Shown here one piece after another: positions 43,855 through 55,889 of a stretch of 64,000 nt of DNA. The stretch comes from Riptortus pedestris. Its lineage: Eukaryota; Arthropoda; Insecta; Hemiptera; Alydidae. Each line of letters opens with the position of its first letter. The stretch's first letter is position 1. Both the position numbers and the translations under genes were made by a program. The stretch covers positions 21,939,001 to 22,003,000 of the forward strand of contig CM032230.1 of NCBI GenBank assembly GCA_019009955.1, written 5' to 3'. Below the pieces are notes generated by a model. That model was not told the origin of the DNA. It made no database searches and saw nothing but the letters and a program-made list of their open reading frames with translations.

Positions 43855-44201
43855 AGTCCGTCACGAAGGGGCTGTGTTAACTAAGCAGATTTCCCACGTG
43901 AAGTTATACAATAGAGAAATCTCCATTGGCGGGAAACGTCTGTTACACTTAATAAAAATGCAAATATCTCTGTTAATATTCAAGTTAGAGAATAAATGTA
44001 AAGAGCAATATTTATAGTAAATTTAATTTGCAGTAAGATTGGTTCTAAACAATTTTTTTATCCCACGTATGGTAACTCCCCCCCCCCTCCCACTGCTCCG
44101 ATTTCAGCCAATAACGAACTTGTCTTTTTGCATAAAATGTTTAAATATCGAGTTTGGTAAAGATCAAACAAAAATTGTGACCGCAAAGGGAAATCTGCTA
44201 A
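43855..44201 (+). mobile_element. HINE-P short variant with 3' internal deletion
   Basis: A 347-bp copy from AGTCCGTCACGAAGGGGCTG to AAAGGGAAATCTGCTAAAAA. It goes directly from CAAAAATTGTGACCGC to AAAGGGAAATCTGCT, so the microsatellite, the CCTCATTTTCGTC block and the left arm of the 3' palindrome are deleted. Confidence 0.88.
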
Positions 44202-44778
44202 AAACTATAAATAACTAGAGAAATAATAGAGAGAAAAATCAAGTAGAGTTTTACATTAAAAGATTGAATATCAAATCTGGCAGAGATCAACCAAAAATAG
44301 TGCACTATATAGAGAATAGATTAACGTTATAATCGTGTCATTCCAGCAAAAGGAAAACCTTGTTTTCCGTCAATCGGAAATTATTTATTAGTTTTGTGTC
44401 ACGCAATTGGAGTGATATACACCTTTCATTAAAACCAAAAAGTAAAAATAATCCAAGTTGTTAAATGTAATTCATTTAATTCATTTTTTTTTTATTTACA
44501 GTTGCAGCTGGATATCGGAATGTGCTTCTAAAAAGTGTCAATCACGTTGATTTTTAAGCCACTCGCTGATCTTTCGGGAGACAACATAGGACTCAGATGG
44601 CGAAGAAAGAATCATGCAAAACTAATAATGCTGCTAACTAAATTTAAAAAAGTATATATGCATTTTTATTTTGACTGCTTCTGCTTTTAATCATATACTA
44701 AGCGTTTTTATAATTGTGCTAGGTAAACCAGTTCATTGATTTCTAAAAACGTTTCTACAGATGTAAACAAGGTATGTT
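44202..44778. other. No recognised feature
   Basis: AT-rich spacer. Confidence 0.5.
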
Positions 44779-44813
44779 AAATTGAATTATTAATTAACGT
44801 CCACGTTTCGCTA
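44779..44813 (-). mobile_element. tSINE 3'-end scrap, reverse
   Basis: TTATTAATTAACGTCCACGT is the tail end of tSINE; nothing further of it is visible. Confidence 0.5.
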
Positions 44814-44819
44814 CTCTTG

Positions 44820-45710
44820 CTGATATATAAGCGCTTCATACGAAACTAAAGATCGAGTTTATAAATGGCTAACATCGAACGAATGGAAGGGGGGGGTGGG
44901 GTTAAGAGGGGGAGAATTTCGAAAATTCGAATTATTATACATCGGATCGAAAAAATGTATAGAAACAATCTTATTGCAAATAAAATGTACTATGAATGTT
45001 AAATAGATTCATTTTCTAACTTCACTATTAACGGAGATATTTGCCTTTTAGCAGATTTCCCTTCAGGGAAATCAGCTATTGAGGTCGTACTCATGACGCG
45101 ATTTGACAATGCTCTAGAGGTCGCAATTTTTTATTTATCTTTACCAAACTTGATATATAATCGTTTTATACAAAAAGACAGATCAAGTTCTTTAAAGGCT
45201 GAAATCGGACAAGGGAGAGGTGGGGCTTAAAGGGAGAAAATTTCGAAAATTCTTAATATCTCGTTTATTATGCGTCGGATCGAAACATTGTATGGAACTA
45301 ATCTTATTGCAATTTAAAGTCCTATAAATGTTGATATGTACATTTTTTCACTACCTTGGTTATTAACTGAGATATTTGCACTTTTTAGTTTTTGGTCTTC
45401 AGTAAACCCCAACTCTTACTCATCTCATATCAACAATATTCAATTATGTTATGAAGCATTTTATTTGATGCTCAAATACCAAATATTATTCTCGTTGAAC
45501 TTTTAATTTTTGAGATAAATGCAAAAACGTGACGCACTTGGGAAATCTGCTTAGTTAACACAGCTCCTGCGTGAAAAACGTTTTTAGTTTTCGGTCTTCA
45601 GTAAAGCCCCACTCCTATTCATGTAATATTATGAAGCACTTTCTTTGAAGACAAATAATGTTCCCATTGAACTTTTACGTTTTGAGATAAATGCAAATAC
45701 GTGATGCATA
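44820..45710 (-). mobile_element. Older HINE-P long copy, reverse, split by a younger one
   Basis: 44820-45049 (GTTAAGAGGGGGAGAATTTC, CATCGGATCGAAAAAATGTA, TTAACGGAGATATTTGCC) continues after the insert at 45586-45710 (AGTTTTCGGTCTTCAGTAAA, ATTATGAAGCACTTTCTTTG). Both outer termini are missing. Confidence 0.85.
45050..45585 (-). mobile_element. HINE-P, complete long-type ends with reduced interior, nested
   Basis: A 536-bp copy from AGCAGATTTCCCTTCAGGGA to CACAGCTCCTGCGTGAAAAA CG. Between GACGCGATTTGACAATGC and TCTAGAGGTCGCAATTTT the microsatellite and the CATCGATCC block are deleted. It is inserted at TTTT^AGTTTTCGG of the older copy. Confidence 0.85.
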
Positions 45711-46318
45711 TATAATATGAGAAGGACATTTTAAAGGAGAGTAATTCCTATATTAGCCAATGAAATAGAGCTGTACTACAAAGTGAAAGCATAAAGTTTA
45801 GAAATAAACGTATAAAAATAGAGGCCAAGCAATAAAAATTAGAAAAGAAAATGAAAGGCTTAACAGTAAACGAAGGGCTGAGAGGGCCAAGTCCAGCTTG
45901 TCTAAATCCAATAGGATTCCAATACTAAAATACATACGTATTCAAGTAGCTACACAATTGCTCCACGAAGCTGAAAAGAAACCTTGGGATGGGTTAATAG
46001 CAACCTCGCTCATCAATCATTTGGAAAAGGGCGAACAGATAGTCGTTGCCTTTCTACACGCCACACTTTCGGTAATATTTATCAAAGAAATACGCACGCC
46101 TTAAGTAAAGCCATCCACTTGAAATTATTAGGTGCTCTAAACCAAGCATCTCTGTGAGTACACTTTATACAATGCATCAGCTGAAACTAAATCATGAGTT
46201 TAACCCCTAACAGCTGTGAGCCCTAGAGGCAATATTAATTAGCAGAGTCATCAAAACAATTAACCTGTCAGCTAATAACCAAATTAGCCACAATTACTGT
46301 CATACACATACCCAAGGT
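45711..46318. other. No recognised feature
   Basis: A 68-codon plus ORF at 45898-46104 (VATQLLHEAEKKPWDGLIAT) has balanced composition but no recognised domain. The region is less AT-rich and may be host DNA. Confidence 0.35.
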
Positions 46319-46372
46319 GGAAACCTCCAAATAACCCGTCCTTAATAGCAAAATTTTGTGAATAAATAACTT
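46319..46372 (+). mobile_element. tSINE 3'-end fragment
   Basis: GGAAACCTCCAAATAACCCG, then TCCTTAATAGCAA and GTGAATAAATAA, correspond to the last ~50 bp of tSINE. Confidence 0.55.
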
Positions 46373-46379
46373 AAATTTT

Positions 46380-46491
46380 AGCAGATTTCCAAGAAGGGAA
46401 ATGTGCTATTGAGGTTATACTCAATTTTCAAAACATTTCCTCAAATGTCCATCGATCCTAACTAACAGATGACGAAAATGAGGTCCATTCC

Positions 46492-46546
<55 letters not shown>
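46380..46546 (-). mobile_element. HINE-P 3' end, truncated in (TA)n
   Basis: AGCAGATTTCCAAGAAGGGA, TGTCCATCGATCCTAACTAA and AGATGACGAAAATGAGGTCC lead into (TA)n at 46497-46545, where the F MITE begins. Confidence 0.8.
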
Positions 46547-46547
46547 C

Positions 46548-47280
46548 TGTAAAACCCCGAAGTGTGGTAAATGTCAGGACTTACCGGTAAATCCAAGGAT
46601 TTACCAAGAGCACTGGTTAAAGTCCGAAATTTAGATGAAATTCCAGCTTTTACCGCTTGGCAGTTGGTCAATCCCCGGATTTACCGTCTGGCTTGGTAAA
46701 TGCCCGAAAAACATTAAATAAATGTGAGGATTTGCCAAGGCTCATTGGTAAATGTCCAGTGAAGAGGAGTGGGGACAGGGATACTCCCCCTACCTCATTT
46801 TCAAGTCTCCTGATGAAGTGCCCAACCAAGAGATAAGCCTTTGCACCGCAGCTCGTCAACGGTCATTTGTTGGTGGCCACGGTTTCAAAACATGCAACTG
46901 CTTCAAAAAAATGTTCAAATAAGAAATGATTGTGCAAGTTAGCTAATATGAAGTGCAATTCAAAGTGCCACAATTCTTTCCCATGCTATAACAAATAATA
47001 ATGAAACTTATTCTAAACTTTTCATTTCAAATAACCTTTATTCCAACTTTTACCAACAGACGCTGGGAAATGTTAGGATTTACCAAAATCTGTTGGTAAA
47101 AGTCCGAAAGACGCATCCTGATAGAGATAATTCTAGCTTTTACCGAGCCTTTTGGGAAATCCGAAGATTTACTGGCTATAGTCCGATATGAAAGACAAAA
47201 TCGGACATTTACCAACGCTTCGGGTAGTAGCGGATTTACCGGTCAATCTGAGGATTTACTACACTCCGGGGTTTTACCGG

Positions 47281-47283
<3 letters not shown>
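46548..47283. mobile_element. F MITE copy 2
   Basis: The left end TTACTGTAAAACCCCGAAGT and right end CACTCCGGGGTTTTACCGG are inverted. Internally the units GGTAAATCCAAGGATTTACC, TGGCAGTTGGTCAATCCCCG and GTTGGTAAAAGTCCG recur. It is flanked by (TA)n on both sides (46497-46545 and 47284-47333), implying insertion at TA within a microsatellite. Confidence 0.75.

Positions 47284-47333
<50 letters not shown>
47284..47333. repeat. (TA)n microsatellite
   Basis: About 24 TA units, probably the right half of the tract into which the F MITE inserted. Confidence 0.95.
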
Positions 47334-47335
<2 letters not shown>

Positions 47336-47339
<4 letters not shown>

Positions 47340-47952
47340 ATATAAGCTGGTATATTATGAAGCGCTTTATTTGAAGCCCAAATACCAAATTATCTCATTG
47401 AAGTTTAATCAGATTTCCCTTAAGGGAAATCAGCTATTGAGGTTGTACTCATGACGGAATTTTAGAAATTTTTCTTCTAATGCCCATCGATCCTACCTAG
47501 TAGATGACGAAAATGATGTCCGTTCAAAACTGTATATATCTATATATTTGTCTGTTACCACTCTAGCGGTCGCAATTTTTGTTTGATCGTTACCAAACTC
47601 GATATTTAGTCGTTTTATGTAAAAAGAAAGATCAAGTTCGTTAACTGCTGAAATCGGACCAGTGGGAGGGGGGGGGTTTAGAGGGGAGGATTTTCGAAAA
47701 ATCTCCATTACTATACGTCGGATCGAAAAACTGTACAGAATCAATCTTATTGCAAATTAAATTTACTATAAATCTAACATATATTCTCTATTTTGAATAT
47801 TAACCGAGATATTTGCATTTTTATTAAATCTGGGCGACTAACGGACGAAGTGACTTCCCCGCCAAAGCTAGTTCGGCCGTTTCATTAACTGCTGAGCTCT
47901 CGTGAAATTTCAGAGCACAGAGGTAGCAGCACCTACCTACACGACGGACGTT
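47336..47952 (-). mobile_element. HINE-P reverse, inserted beside a long-variant remnant
   Basis: 47336-47407 (ATTATGAAGCGCTTTATTTG, CCCAAATACCAAATTATCTC) is long-variant debris. From 47409 a reverse short copy runs CAGATTTCCCTTAAGGGAAA through all core blocks to CCGCCAAAGCTAGTTCGGCC. Its 5' terminus is rearranged (CACAGAGGTAGCAGCACCTA, ACACGACGGACG replaces the hairpin). Confidence 0.8.
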
Positions 47953-48730
47953 TGTTATATGGCAACATCATAATCCAAAACTCAAATTAGGCTTAACTCA
48001 CTGCCTACCTTTAATAAGAAACATAGCGGAGGAAGAAAAATAAAGATCTAAAATTCCAGAATTTTAACTGTTAAGAAATCAGAATAGTATTTAGTGCTGC
48101 AATGAACGCTGGAGAGTAAATCTTTAGATAATTGTAAGAAAAACAAGGGGTATTAAGACGGGGGATAGTATTTAGGGTCTGAGAGAAGAGTGGATGGAAA
48201 TGAGGAGGGAGAGCGATGGGAAAAAGATTGATTACAAATGTCACCGTTCTGGAAGAATAGGCAAGGAACGCCCCGAATGGGACAAAGTCTTGCCCCTACT
48301 CCTTTTTTTCCCTTATTTTTTATTTTACTGTTTCCACAATAATGTGCCTCGTTTAGCGTAAAATCTTGAGAGGAACGAAGCTCCTTTAGAGAGAAAATAT
48401 TCAAAGTTATACTCCTTCATTCCCTCCTAACGCCCTCACCCCTTTAGGCTGTTTAGGATTTAGACACTCACTTAAATGAATCACCGGAAACAAAAAAGTA
48501 AAAAATGCAAACGAGGATTAAGAGTTCAGGGGCTTTTGAAGGGAGAAAATCCTGTCCCTAACCAATCTACAGAACTGTGTGTTTCCTCTTTTTTCCCCCG
48601 GTTTTATATCCCTTTTCCTTTTGTTTATCTACATCCACTAAAACATCAAACACCTGTGAATAAAGCACTATGAAAATCCAAAACAAGAGAGACAGAACCT
48701 AACGGGAATCTTTGTTCAAAGTACACTCTG
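47953..48730. other. No recognised feature; possible single-copy host DNA
   Basis: Mixed composition with short unrelated ORFs on both strands (48153-48404, 48476-48673), none with a recognisable domain. Confidence 0.4.
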
Positions 48731-48734
48731 GTCT

Positions 48735-48990
48735 TACTACAAAATAATTTTTTTTTTTTTTGGTTTTTCAAATAAAGGGTTAGAACCGCCAGTATAAATG
48801 ACACTGTTGCCATACCTGTCGGTGGAGACCGTCGTCACTGGCTGATGGTCGAGTACAGCTGACATTGTGCTTTCCATGCAATGGCACCGAAAAAGTTGAA
48901 CAACTTGTACAATAGTCACGACGGTCTCCACCGACAGGTATGACAACATTATTTTGTGTTTTATACAAAAAAAAAAATCGTAAGACTAGA
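48735..48990. repeat. Long foldback: 30-bp arms, ~80-nt loop
   Basis: GTTGCCATACCTGTCGGTGG continuing AGACCGTCGT (48805-48834) is complemented by ACGACGGTCTCCACCGACAG continuing GTATGACAAC (near 48919-48948), one mismatch. Further out, CAAAATAATTTTTTT and GTCTTAC on the left face AAAAAAAATCGTAAGAC and ATTATTTTG on the right, so pairing extends imperfectly. It may be a small TIR element or an expressed hairpin. Confidence 0.8.
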
Positions 48991-49205
48991 AAATATGAGT
49001 AGATGCATAATTTTTGGAGACACAATATAGCTTCCAGTAACAGATTCTATGGTGACTGTCATTTCATGAAGTATAGTACATTCACTATTGTATGCACTCA
49101 GAAGGGGAATGCACGGCCTTCCCCACACCGATTTGAACAAACGTTTTTTGAACGTAATGAAAACCCAATTCTATTTAAAGCGACAGAACGAAATTAATCT
49201 AAAAA
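48991..49205. other. No recognised feature
   Basis: Two overlapping ORFs (49003-49197 and 49088-49279) without recognisable content. Confidence 0.45.
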
Positions 49206-49678
49206 AGTCCGCCATGCAGGGGCTGCGTAAACTAAGCAGATTTCCGAGTTTTACAATAGAGAAATCTACATACCGGTAACACAACACCGTCTTGAATAGG
49301 GGGGGGGGCATCAAAAGAACGTATTTGTATATATCTCACAAAGTAAAAGGTTAGAAGGCCAGAACGGAGACAGGTTAGGTCACACGAGTGGCGAACAGAT
49401 ACGGAAACGGCCGGACTAATCCGGAACTTCCGACACTAGCCCCACACACACTTATTAAAAATGCAAATATCTTGGTTAATATTTAAGATGCAGAATAAAT
49501 GTATATAACAATATTTATAGTAAATTTAATTTGATTCTATACAAGGTTTCGATCCGACGTACAGTAACGGAAATATTTCGAATATCCTCCTGGGTAGGAT
49601 CGATGGACATTTGAAGAATATTTTCAAAAATCGCGTCATGAGTACGACCTCAATTAACCCTTAAGAGAAATCTACTAA
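49206..49678 (+). mobile_element. HINE-P, complete, recombinant interior
   Basis: A 473-bp copy from AGTCCGCCATGCAGGGGCTG to AATTAACCCTTAAGAGAAAT CTACTAAAA. It has a long-type 5' part (G11 run at 49300-49310, GAACGTATTTGTATATATCT) joined to a short-type CCGGACTAATCCGG segment. It jumps from CGGAAATATTTCGAA to CTCCTGGGTAGGATCGATGG, deleting the core and microsatellite. Confidence 0.85.
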
Positions 49679-50093
49679 AATGTTAGAGATTGCCTGAAAG
49701 TCTTACTGTTGCCTAAGGCATCACTTCCAAAGGGATTCGGAGGCTCAGTAGGTAACGTCTTCTTTTTGTAACCGAAAGATCTAGAGATGAAATCTCCCCG
49801 GGAGCAACTATTTATTTCTTTTTCTAGTTTTTTCCCCCCTCTTTTGGTTTCTAGGGCGTTTATTTAATATATAAAAAGTTGTTTCTAATTATTCGCATTT
49901 AATTTTTAGCGAGTTCCATGTATTTAAAGAAACTTTGAATGATTCCTGTCGAAAATATAATATATAAAAGGATATATTCAATATTATACAAGAAATATAT
50001 TACTATTAATTGAGTACGTAGTATTATAACTATTATCAGAAATAATGCGCAAATATTAATATTTTTAAACGGTTCATTGTAATTATTTTATAA
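49679..50093. other. No recognised feature
   Basis: AT-rich spacer. Confidence 0.5.
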
Positions 50094-50313
50094 TTTATTT
50101 ATTAACGTCCACTTTATGCTACTATGGCTAATTGGGGCGGATTATCTAGATGTTACCACCCTTTTCTAGTCAGGATGGTACTAAGGAATTTATTTAATGA
50201 GTCCGTCACTAAATAAATTTCTAATGCCCCAGGGCGGGAATTGAACCTCAAACTCTAGGTTTACCACGCGAGATAAGACCAACGCCTTAACTCACTGTCA
50301 ACCTGCGCCCCTA
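50094..50313 (-). mobile_element. tSINE, near full-length, reverse
   Basis: Runs from TTATTTATTAACGTCCACTT through ACCACCCTTTTCTAGTCAGG and AATGAGTCCGTCACTAAATA to the B-box complement GGGAATTGAACC and the head CAACCTGCGCCCC. Confidence 0.85.
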
Positions 50314-50357
50314 AGTATTTTATTATACAATTATTAAAAAAAAAAATTATTATATAA

Positions 50358-50738
50358 AAAAATATTTCCATTGGCCTTGGATCACTGCGGTATATTTCTA
50401 TAATCAAGTTAAACATTTTATCGTGTGTATATATGTATTTGATTGAAATAATCGCAAAATATAATCTAGAGAGGAATGTACAAAACCTGATTCTATTCCT
50501 GAACACCATTGTCATCCACAATAAAATTTTTAAATTGATGATAGAAATCTGTGACAGTGATCCGTTTATCGATATCATTAATATATTCGCATTATTATTG
50601 ATAATTGTTATATACTTATGTATTCAATTAATAGTAATATATTTTTTGTACAATATTAAATATTCCCTTATACCTATTACATTTTGGAGAGAAAGCATTC
50701 GAGTATTCTTCAAAAATATCGAAAAGTTGACAAATTAA
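50358..50738 (+). CDS. Small membrane-type ORF, copy 1 (unknown)
   Basis: Open from 50358 (no start) with an ATG at 50433, 101 residues to TAA 50736-50738. The C-terminal half has a strongly hydrophobic segment (ALLLIIVIYLCIQLIVIYFL) followed by a basic/polar tail ending FFKNIEKLTN. The last 64 codons have a paralogue at 51542-51733 in the same frame, with the same stop and no indels. Substitutions between them are not clearly biased to synonymous sites. Hydrophobic ORFs arise easily in AT-rich DNA, so coding status is uncertain. No family recognised. Confidence 0.3.
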   Translation, partial: KNISIGLGSLRYISIIKLNILSCVYMYLIEIIAKYNLERNVQNLILFLNTIVIHNKIFKLMIEICDSDPFIDIINIFALLLIIVIYLCIQLIVIYFLYNIKYSLIPITFWRESIRVFFKNIEKLTN

Positions 50739-51438
50739 AGCTAAAAATTGAAAATAATTTTTAATTTATTTATTAATATCAAATCTACGCTCTAAAAACA
50801 AACAGTAAAAAACAAATTCCAGAAAAAAAACGCCAGCTACTGAATCCCTTTGAAATACTTGCATAACAACAAGTTAAGACTCTCAGGCAACCTTTTAACA
50901 TTTGTTTTTAGACGAACGCGTGCTACCACAATAGCTAATTTCCCTGAAGAGAAACACTAAATTACGTAATAATACTCCTGCTAAGATGTTAAGACACAAA
51001 AAAGGTGCAATCAATAAAAATAATTCAAGGCTAAAAATAAATATTCTTATGGAAAGTAATACAATGAAATAGTATTCATAGACACCTAGAATAGAATGAG
51101 GCACAGCCCGTCACGGAGTCAAGGTTTCCCCAAATAGCCTTCGCCAGTTGGCAAGGCCCTCAGGTGCAGTTTCCATCTTTTGACGGATCTCCTTGGACTC
51201 ATCTAACCAGATCACCAGCCAAACAAAGTCTCACAATTTTTTAGAATTTTATTAAATCGTCATCGTTGAACAGGACTAAACTACTAGTCCTGATTATTAC
51301 GGAAGCTCCAACGGGCAGTCACTAAAATGTGCTATTGAAGTTTTCGGTTTGCCACCTAACAATACTAGTCCAAGGGAAATACAGCTAAATAAATTGTGTC
51401 CAGAGAAAGAACGACCGAAGTCAGTTGTTAAATTGAAA
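50739..51438. other. No gene; scraps of HINE-P 3' ends
   Basis: 50926-50962 (ACAATAGCTAATTTCCCTGA) resembles a decayed 3' terminus. Otherwise unassigned. Confidence 0.4.
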
Positions 51439-51965
51439 ATTATTAATTAACGCCCACCTATTGCAACTAAGGCTAATTGGGACGGATTATCTACAGGTTA
51501 CCACCCATTTTTTAGCTAATTTAGGACTAAGGGAAATACGAGTATGTGACAGTGATCTGTACAAAAATATCAACAATATATCCGCATTATTACTGATTGT
51601 TGTTATATACTTATGTATTCAATTAATAGTAATATATTTTTTGTATAATATTAAATATTTCATTATACCTGTTACATTTTTGACAGAAAGTATTCGAATA
51701 TTCTTTAAATATATGGAAAAGTTGACAAATTAAAGCCAATAATTAAAAAATATTTTTTTTGTTTATTTATTAATATTAAATATACGCACTAGATTATCTA
51801 CAGGTTGACACCCTTTTTTTAGCCAAGTTAGGACTAAGGATTTTATTTAGTGAGTTACGTCACTAAATAAATTCCTATTGCCTGGCGGGAATAGAACTCG
51901 CCACTCTAGGTCTACCATGTGAGATTAAGGTCAACGCTTTAACTCACATTGAGCCCCAATTTAAA
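51439..51965 (-). mobile_element. Two partial tSINEs flanking the membrane-ORF block
   Basis: 51439-51535 is a tSINE 3' half (TTATTAATTAACGCCCACCT, CTAATTGGGACGGATTATCT, TTAGGACTAAGG). 51764-51965 is another (GATTATCTACAGGTTGACAC, AGGATTTTATTTAGTGAGTT, GGGAATAGAACTCGCC, CCATGTGAGATTAAGG). The ~48-bp piece GATTATCTACAGGTT...TTAGGACTAAGG is present in both, on either side of the 228-bp block. Confidence 0.7.
51542..51733 (+). CDS. Small membrane-type ORF, copy 2 (unknown)
   Basis: Begins inside tSINE-derived sequence if read from the first possible start (51461), so only the part from CDSDLYKN onward is homologous to copy 1. It keeps ALLLIVVIYLCIQLIVIYFL and ends KYMEKLTN at TAA 51731-51733. 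Spacing between the two copies is about 1.0 kb. It could be a duplicated non-coding segment or a fragment of an element-borne membrane protein. Confidence 0.3.
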   Translation, partial: VCDSDLYKNINNISALLLIVVIYLCIQLIVIYFLYNIKYFIIPVTFLTESIRIFFKYMEKLTN

Positions 51966-52577
51966 TTGAAAGAGTCGGTCATAGTCCAGTCCAGAATGGA
52001 GCGATGAAGGTCTCAATGTTTGATTTAAACATTGATATTACATTTATATCACCCAGATTAAAAAACGTATTTTAAGCAAGGTATTTGGATACATTGAAAA
52101 ATGTCGTGACAGGCTTAGTGATGACGAAAATATTTTTAATACCTACATTTCAATGGAAAAGACCTCTCTAAAGAATTAGTTCATTGCAGAGAATTAGGAA
52201 CAATTACTCTAAAAAAAAGCCTTAGTGATTTATGGTTCGGCGAAAATACAAATCATCATCCTAAGTTCAGATATTACAAACTAGATCACACACAATGTGA
52301 TCACATTGAATAATTTCTATATTTAAATAAATTAAATTACACCTTCAATTTCTTAATCGGTTCTCTAGGCCAAAGGCAAAGTTATTCTTCAAGAATTTGC
52401 AAGCAACTTATAAGAATACATGAGAAAATAAAATTAAAAATCTTATAAATTAGGCACCTGATATAACGAAGTATATTTTATTTATTTGGCATATGATCCA
52501 CATCAAATTGGCATGATCTCTGTATAGAATAATATATTTATACAATCATGTAAACCCTGATGTAATCTTTTCATATA
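51966..52577. other. No recognised feature
   Basis: AT-rich; no supported gene. Confidence 0.5.
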
Positions 52578-54231
<1,654 letters not shown>

Positions 54232-54335
54232 AACGGCTCAAGTTAACCAAGGAATTTATTTAAGGACGGAATTCCTTAAATAAAATCCTTCGTCCGATCC
54301 TGGCTAGAAAAAGGTGGTAAACTATAGAATTGTTC
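54232..54335 (+). mobile_element. tSINE fragment, plus, degenerate
   Basis: GGCTCAAGTTAACCAAGGAA and TTCCTTAAATAAAATCCTTC, CCTGGCTAGAAAAAGGTGGT match tSINE blocks with the tRNA anticodon/B-box part deleted. AAGGAATTTATTTAAGGACG and its complement form a local palindrome. Confidence 0.6.
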
Positions 54336-54684
54336 AAATGATCAAATTAATTTTTAATTTCTTATAAATAAATAAAAAAAATATTTTCCCACATTGATAG
54401 TTTATTTCCTACACTCGTCAATTCTTCACCTCTTTTAAAGATGCGTATATACTTCAAAGAATTCTTCCAACAAATGTATGACTTTTAACTATTGTAGTTG
54501 TCGATGCCTCGACTGGACAGGATGCACAGAGCTTTATAGATATATAGACTTTAGTCCTGTCCGTCGGAAAACGGCTTTTAAATAGACAAATACATGAAGT
54601 ATTTGTCGGAAAATGTACAATTCTTCCCAATAAACAAACGCCTCTGCATTGACAGAGCGAGAAGAAACTGCTTACTTTAACGTG
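54336..54684. other. No recognised feature
   Basis: A possible short inverted pair (TAGAGCTTTATAGATATATA) near 54530; no gene. Confidence 0.4.
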
Positions 54685-55315
54685 AGGGACTTTACTGATG
54701 GGGAATCAACTATTGAGATCGTATCATGCCGAGATTATTGAAAAATGACCACTAATCTCCATCGATGACGAAAATGAGGTACATTCAAAATTATATATAT
54801 TAATATATAAAAGATTATATATATTTCTTATATTATATATAAAAATTGCATCCGTTAGATCAGTAGCAGACAAACATATGTATGTGTATGTATGCTTGAA
54901 TTTATTTATTGGTTACATAATTTTTTTTTTTTTAGGACTCAAATAATGAGGTTAGTTCTATGTTAGTAGCTTATATATAAACATATTTTTACAAACTAGA
55001 AATGAGTATAACGGACTATAATTTACATTAACATTTCTTCTTTTCAACATAATAGTTTTATTAAACTTATCATTATCTTGGTTCCTCTTCTTACTAATAC
55101 ATAGGTATAAGAGTACTAAATAAACAAAACAAAATGTATGTATATATTTGTCTGTTGCTGATCTAGCGGACGCAATTTTTCTTAGGTCTCCACCAAACTC
55201 GATATTTAAACGCTTTATGTCAAATTAAAGGTTAAGTTCGTTAACGGCTAAAATCAGACCACGGGCAGGGGCGTTTAAAGAAGGAATTTCGAAAATTCAA
55301 AATAGTTTCATTATT
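54685..55315 (-). mobile_element. Older HINE-P copy, reverse, broken
   Basis: 54697-54800 has AATCAACTATTGAGATCGTA and ATCTCCATCGATGACGAAAA. 55138-55315 has TTTGTCTGTTGCTGATCTAG, GGTTAAGTTCGTTAACGGCT and CGAAAATTCAAAATAGTTTC. Between them, 54840-54880 carries an inverted copy of the TTGTCTGTTGCTGATCTAG stretch and then ~240 bp of unassigned AT-rich DNA. Confidence 0.65.
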
Positions 55316-55889
55316 AGCAGATTTCCCTTAAAGGAGATCAGCTATTGAGGTTGTACTCATGACGGAATTTTCGAAATTTTTCTTCAAATGTCCATCGATC
55401 CTACCTAGTAGATGACGAAAATGAGGTCCGTTCAAAATTATATATATATTGATAAAAAAGCTCTAGAGGTCGCAATTTTTGTTTGATCGTTACCAAACTC
55501 GATATTTAGTAGTTTTATGTAAAAAGAAAGATCAAGTTCGTTAACGGCTGAAATCGGAGCAGTGGGAGGGGGGGTTTAGAGGGAAGGATTTTCGAAAATC
55601 CTAAATATCTCCGTTACTATACGACGGATCGAAGTATTGTAAAGTATCAATCTTATTGCAAATTAAATTTACTATTAATATCGTTAGATACATTTATTCC
55701 CTATCTTGAATATTAACCGAGATATTTGCATTTTTATTAAATCTGGGCGGCTAACGGACGGGTGACTTTCCCGCCAAAAACTAGTTCGGCCGTTTCCTTA
55801 ACTGCTCGTCTCTCGTGAAATTTCTCTATTGTATAGCTTCACGTGGGAAATCTGCTTAGTTTACGCAGCCCCTGCGTGACGGACTTTTT
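55316..55889 (-). mobile_element. HINE-P, complete short variant, reverse, nested
   Basis: A 574-bp copy from AGCAGATTTCCCTTAAAGGA to GCAGCCCCTGCGTGACGGAC TTTTT. Very well preserved: CTTCACGTGGGAAATCTGCT, CCGCCAAAAACTAGTTCGGC, GGAGGG-run, TACATAAAAC complement, short TATATATAT tract. Confidence 0.92.

Noticed and set aside
50094..50190. A shared phrase GTCCGTCAC between tSINE and the HINE-P 5' end as evidence of common origin
   Set aside because: The match is only about 10 bp and the flanking sequences are unrelated; it may be coincidence.
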